DNA of 64,000 nt from Symbiodinium sp. CCMP2592 (taxonomy: Eukaryota; Sar; Dinophyceae; Suessiales; Symbiodiniaceae): NCBI GenBank assembly GCA_905221615.1, contig CAJNDT010001225.1, positions 372,001 through 436,000 of the forward strand. The letters run 5' to 3'. Under the pieces are notes generated by a model. It worked only from the letters and a program-made list of their open reading frames with translations, was not told the DNA's origin and ran no database searches. Shown piece after piece: positions 55,626 through 64,000 of the stretch (its first letter is position 1; every line of letters starts with the position of its first letter). A program made the position numbers and the translations under genes.

Positions 55626-55732
55626 GCCCAAAAGTTGGAAACCCCAAAGCCTCAATCCTTAAGAGTAATGTATACGGAATCCCAGCACTATTTGGCCTTA
55701 ATCGGGATTCCAACTTTTCGGGTCTTACTATA
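55626..55732. mobile_element. Foldback family 10
   Basis: Third copy, same internal blocks. Confidence 0.75.
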
Positions 55733-55737
55733 AGCCT

Positions 55738-55835
55738 CGAGCTTCTAAGTATGGGAGCAAGGCGCGTCTTCTCTGCATAGCGCACCAAGACCGCCAGGGA
55801 GCGACCTCCAATAATCGGCCTTGGAGTGTACGGTA
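55738..55835 (+). CDS. Candidate plus-strand exon, unidentified gene
   Basis: Reads KYGSKARLLCIAHQDRQGAT and on to SNNRPWSVRYG. It adjoins the foldback copy 55626-55732. Confidence 0.4.
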
Positions 55836-55974
55836 CGGTTCAGGGTAAACCTAAACCCTAAACCCTAATCCCTAAACCCTATTCCCTACAAGGGTTTGTG
55901 GAGTTGTGTTTTTGCTAAAGAGGGGGACTTGGACCGCACGGCTTTTTGTCCTTTTATGGGTCCTTTTCCAACTG

Positions 55975-56040
55975 CAGGTGCGAATGAAGCCCCGGTATTA
56001 AGGGAGCCTGTTTGTCGGGAGCCTTCCGGCGAACGGTTTA
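55975..56040 (+). CDS. Candidate plus-strand exon, unidentified gene
   Basis: Follows CTTTTCCAACTGCAG, a good acceptor. Reads GANEAPVLREPVCREPSGER and then enters telomere-like sequence. Confidence 0.35.
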
Positions 56041-56773
56041 GGGTTTAGTGTTTCGTTTTTTGATTGAAGATGGGATTTGGGGTTTGGGGGGTTCAGGGAG
56101 TTTGGGGGCTTTAGGGTTTTTGCTTGAAAAGCCGGGGCAGGGTTAGGGTTTGGGGTTTAGGGCTCAAGGGGCTTTGGGTTTGAAGGCTCAAGGGATTGGG
56201 GTTCAAGGATTTAGGGGTGTCATTAAGCACCCCTGATCCCTGAAGTAAATCCCAAGCCCAACCCGCAAACCCTAAACACCTGAACCCTGAACAACACCCT
56301 AAGGCTCTGAGGTCTCATGTTTTGAGGCTTTTGGGGTTCAAAGACCATACTATATAAGGTTTGGGGCTATTTTGAGCCTCCGGAATCCGACAGCCTCAGG
56401 ACCGCGCGGAAGTTCCTTCTCAGCGCCTGGTGGAAAAGGCTTCGGGTAGGTTTTGACTGAACCCCCCTCCAAAAAAACAAAACTGAACCCTAAATCCCTA
56501 TCCCAAAAAACCCCTCACCCCAAAGATTCCCCCGCCCGGGTTCTTCGGATTTGGTCTCTCGGAGTCCTAGACTACAGTAAAACCTGCAAAACCTAGACGA
56601 TGTTCGTAATCTTCGCAAGGCCTGACGGAAGCTCTTAGAGCCAAGACAATGCAGGATCAGTTCAAAGGAGTTTGCAATTTGGGGCTTAGGGTTAAGTATG
56701 TATGAGAAAAGCCTCTTTATACGCCCGAATGTAGAGTACACCTTGCAGGGACTCTGAGAGCAGAATCACGTGT

Positions 56774-56886
56774 CTAGGATACCCAGTAACCTAAGAATAA
56801 AAAGGCCTCTCTTTTTGGTATTGGGTAACTTTATAAGGAACCTAGGACTACAAAAAGGGAATAAGGGTACTAATGGGCATCCTAGG
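56774..56886. mobile_element. Foldback family 6
   Basis: Near-identical to 433-544. Confidence 0.85.
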
Positions 56887-57203
56887 TGTTGTCTTGCTTC
56901 TTCGAGGTGGTCGGGTCCAAGTGCAGCAACATTGCTTGAGCTTTACACGGTAAAGGGTTTAGGGTTCCGGTTCAGGGCTTAAGGTCTATTCAAACCCTAT
57001 AGTTCAGAAGTTGGATGTCCCTGAAGCATTTTATATCCACTTAGTATTAGTATATATATATATATATATATAATATATAGTTATATATAGAAGTATAGAA
57101 CTATATACATAGAGCCTGGCCCTGAAGCCCCTCAACCATAAATCCTACACCCTGGCCCTAAAACCCTGAACCCACAGGCTGCTGTGGTCTCCGTTGAGTC
57201 AAT

Positions 57204-57408
57204 TGGGAAAAGGAGGGACCCTTAAGGGGGACCCCTACCCTATAATGGGCTATATCATAGGTATATAATAGCTATATTAAGGGTATATACCTAGGGGTCC
57301 TTATTAAGGGAATCCTAAACCCTAAACCCTTTATAGAACCCTTTTTGATCCCTTAAATACCTAGGGGTCCTTATTCAGGGTCCCTCCTTTTACCCTTGGA
57401 TTCAGTTG
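57204..57408. mobile_element. Foldback family 8 with interrupted right arm
   Basis: The right arm is split by about 60 bp that includes CCCTAAACC and a repeat of the TACCTAGGGGTCCTTATT segment. Confidence 0.75.
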
Positions 57409-57482
57409 AACCCGATGGTGGGGGAACCCAAACTCCCAGCTTTGATGTGACAGCGTAACGATGTGTAGAAGTCCCCATACCT

Positions 57483-57560
57483 AACCCCCCCCAAAAGTAT
57501 GCAAAATAATGGCCCAAAACCTATAAAAGGCCATTATTCTACATACTTTTGGGGTCCAGG
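57483..57560. mobile_element. Foldback family 9
   Basis: Arms CCCCCCAAAAGTATG...AATAATGGCC and complement. Confidence 0.8.
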
Positions 57561-57668
57561 TATGGGTGGTTGTCAAAATTAAGATCCCTTTTGGGGTACT
57601 TATTATCATCCGGCACCCATTATTTAGGGTACCCAAACAGGGACCATAATTTTGACAACCATCCATAT
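57561..57668. mobile_element. Foldback family 1
   Basis: Complete copy, immediately after the family-9 copy at 57483-57560. Confidence 0.8.
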
Positions 57669-57669
57669 G

Positions 57670-59130
57670 GACCCTCTGTCAAACCCTAAATGCCTGCATT
57701 CGGGAAACTATGCCCCTGTTTGAGGGTACAAGCAGTGTCCTTGCATGCAATCGAAACTCAACGCCAGAATATGTCAGTTCCCTCTATCAGACCCTAAATG
57801 CCTATACCTCTGTTTGAAAGTACAAGTCGTGTTCTGGTATGCAATCGGAATTCAGTGCAAGAGCATGTCAGTTCCCCCAGATGCTTTGCACACACGGGCC
57901 CGACCTATGTCCAGAAGCTCTGCCGCCTCGTAAACAAGTCTCGTGTCCTGGGCACTTGCAAGCTGTTGAATTGAAGTTTCGGGATAAGGTCTACCACCAA
58001 AGTATGGTGGCTTAAGCTCTAGACTCTGAGGCCTTAACCCCAGAGTTGCTTCGGTTTTTCCGGGTTTAAGGTTTACAGCGTTTGGCTTGTTTTGGAGTTT
58101 GGGGTTCTCATAGGTTTCGCCAGCGTTTCACACCCACAAAAAGGGTACTTATCAAGGATTGGGTTGATAGTCCAACCGTCTCGTCCAATGGGATTTTCCG
58201 AAAATTAGGGGGGGTACCTTATTTTGGGGGCTCTTATAATAAGGATTTAGGGTACTATATTAGGATCCCCTATTTTCGGAAACTCCCAAATGATGGCTGT
58301 TGGGAGAGTCGCCTGCACATCGAGCCCTGAGCCATAAATCCTCAGTGGCACACCCTTGGTTCGGCCCCTAAATACCTACCAGTGGGCAACCTACCCCCTT
58401 TTTGAGGGTACAAGGGGAGTGCCCGCAGAATCTCTACCTGATGATTCAAGCTACGGTTTGGGCCCAAAGAACCCTCAACCCCCAAACGCCTAAACCAAGG
58501 AACCACCCCCCTTAACCCCCCCAACCCAAACCCCTGAAACCCCAAATGATCTAAGGGGCTTTTAATTACTTCATAATGGTTCCTATCAAGAAAAGAAGCG
58601 GTTAACCCTAAACCCTAAAGCCGAAAAACCCCGAAAGCCCAGTCTAAGGGGCGGAGATGCCATCAAGCCGGCTGTTGGGAACCTGCGGGGGGTCTCAGAA
58701 TCTTCCGGCGTAGGGCTTTTGGAATTTGGGTTTAGGGTTTAGGGCCTTGGGGCTTTTACTTGTTTGTTTTACGGGGCCCTTTTCCAACTGTAATTTAGGG
58801 TTTTAGGGCTTTGTTCAGAGTTCTTTTAATACCCCTGTTTTGATTGAAATGTAACTGTTGGGTTGAATGAGATAGCTCGCTGAGGCTTCAACCTGGGATG
58901 AGCTTAAAGTTTGGGGTTCAGGGTTTGCTTTCCAAGGCTGATGGTCTGTTGCTTTTGTCCACGATTTAAGGTTTGGGGTTTAATGTTTACATAAGTGCGG
59001 TTTTGGTTAACGTCTGTAAACCCATGCTGAGGTCAGGAGTCACGGTTTTTTCGGCAAATCCGAAGCAATCTCGTTTGACGCGTCCCCTCGACGTCGATGC
59101 AAAGCAGGATTGGCATCTAACGCCGGAAAC
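57670..59130. other. Region between the plus-strand exons and the actin array
   Basis: Contains a family-2 foldback, possible exons at 58645-58700 (plus LRGGDAIKPAVGNLRGVSES) and about 59020-59110 (plus MLRSGVTVFSANPKQSRLTR), and telomere-like patches. Similarity to the actin 3' flank begins near 59135. Confidence 0.35.
58189..58292. mobile_element. Foldback family 2
   Basis: Complete copy with GGGATTTTCCGAAAATTAGG and complement. Confidence 0.8.
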
Positions 59131-59218
59131 AGAAACCATGAACATGAGAGCTTCACCCTCTTCGACATGGACCTCCTCCAGCATGGCAATCGAAATTATT
59201 TCACCTACTCCCCACAGC

Positions 59219-61183
<1,965 letters not shown>

Positions 61184-61596
61184 GGCTGCAGAGGAAAAGA
61201 CGAGAGACGCAAACTAGTCGACCAGAGCTGTACAAGATGCTCGGGCCCGTTAGTATCGACGTGAACACGCGAGTACGTTGCCTGCGCAGACACGGCTAGA
61301 TTGCTAGATGCCTGCGACTGTGAACATCATTCATGCCGCCTCATGCAACGATGTTTTGCCTCAGGCAGCATACGTAACTTCTATACACGTAAACACTACA
61401 AGGCGCTTTGAGCTGCCATCGCCTCGGCAGATGACACAGCACAAGCCCTCGATGGGTCTATCCTGCTATGATCCGTCCCCTTGAGCAGGACCATGCGGAA
61501 CGACCCAGGGACCTAGTGGCACCATCAGCTAAGGCATGAACATGAGGACTTGATCCTCTTCGACATGTCTTGCCGCTGGTGCTAAAAACTTTACTC
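61184..61596. promoter_or_regulatory. Actin intergenic spacer (copy 1 upstream / copy 2 downstream)
   Basis: A 413-bp spacer between the start of copy 1 and the stop of copy 2. It shares long blocks with the next spacer (63586-63991), for example the stretch around 61436-61565 and the one around 61200-61250. It must hold the polyadenylation signals of one copy and any promoter or trans-splice acceptor of the next. No TATA box is evident. Confidence 0.5.
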
Positions 61597-63585
<1,989 letters not shown>

Positions 63586-63991
63586 GGCTGCAGAAAAAGA
63601 CGAGGGGTCGAGACTAGATGACCAGAGCTGTAAAAGATGCTCGGGCCCGGTTGATCCCGGTTGTATCAACATGAGCGTGCGACTTTGCTGCCTGCAGGAT
63701 TGCTAGATGCCTGCGATCATTTCCTCCTCTGGCAAAGCTCATTTTCCTAAAGCAGCATGCAGAGGGTGGTCTATACAGGTAAAAGCTACGAGGCTTTTGC
63801 GCTGCCATCGTCTCGGCAGATGACACACAGCACAAGCCCTCGATGGGTCTATCCTGCTATGATCCGTCCCCTTGAGCAGGACCATGCGGAACGACCCAGG
63901 GACCTAGTCTGTGACACCATCGGCTAAGGCATGAACATGAGGACTTGACCCTCTTCGACATGTCTTGCCGCTGGTGCTGAAAACTTGACTC
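63586..63991. promoter_or_regulatory. Actin intergenic spacer (copy 2 upstream / copy 3 downstream)
   Basis: A 406-bp spacer equivalent to 61184-61596. The two are alike near both gene ends and differ more in the middle. Conserved blocks here are the best candidates for 3'-end and trans-splicing signals. Confidence 0.5.
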
Positions 63992-64000
63992 TTAGAAGCA
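63992..64000 (-). CDS. Actin, tandem copy 3 (3' end only)
   Basis: Last two codons (Cys, Phe) and stop TAA of a further actin copy, cut by the window edge. The preceding 30 bases match the 3' flank of copy 2 with few changes. The shift between the two matching flanks (61566 versus 63961) gives a repeat unit of 2395 bp. Confidence 0.85.
   Translation of the reverse strand, partial: CF

Overview
The window looks like nuclear DNA of a dinoflagellate, plausibly Symbiodiniaceae-like. Evidence: (1) actin genes with six introns each, every one starting GC or GA instead of GT, with the acceptor usually followed by G; (2) actin in a head-to-tail tandem array; (3) degenerate plant-type TTTAGGG/CCCTAAA repeats throughout spacers and introns; (4) UBL-RCC1-repeat proteins of a kind common in dinoflagellates. 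No bacterial features were seen. The species assignment is inference.

Layout. 1-19 kb: minus-strand multi-exon genes with tiny exons buried in repeat-filled introns. The clearest is a D-2-hydroxyacid dehydrogenase (6329-10713), rebuilt here exon by exon; others are an unidentified gene starting at 4145, an alpha-helical gene near 14.8-15.8 kb, and single exons at 13.9, 14.4, 17.4 and 18.7 kb. About 20.3-26.5 kb: a large, damaged mobile element with an SF3/D5-like helicase, a family-A-like (TV-Pol type) DNA polymerase, a C2H2 finger and a DDE-type transposase on the minus strand, plus a divergent PD-(D/E)XK nuclease on the plus strand. A 540-bp intron holding a long (CA)n tract lies between the finger and the transposase. 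27.9-29.4 and 36.2-37.6 kb: two intronless paralogues with an N-terminal ubiquitin-like domain and 9-10 RCC1-like repeats. About 39-56 kb: probable plus-strand exons of unidentified gene(s). 59.2-64.0 kb: two complete actin genes and the 3' end of a third, all minus strand, unit about 2.4 kb.

Between exons the DNA is dominated by two things: telomere-like tracts, and about 45 short foldback (MITE-like) elements in at least a dozen inverted-repeat families. Many sit inside introns, so much of the apparently empty sequence is intron rather than intergenic.

Limits: exon boundaries come from reading frame, phase and splice dinucleotides only. Short exon candidates are tentative, and for some the strand is uncertain. 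Several frame breaks could be real decay or assembly indels.
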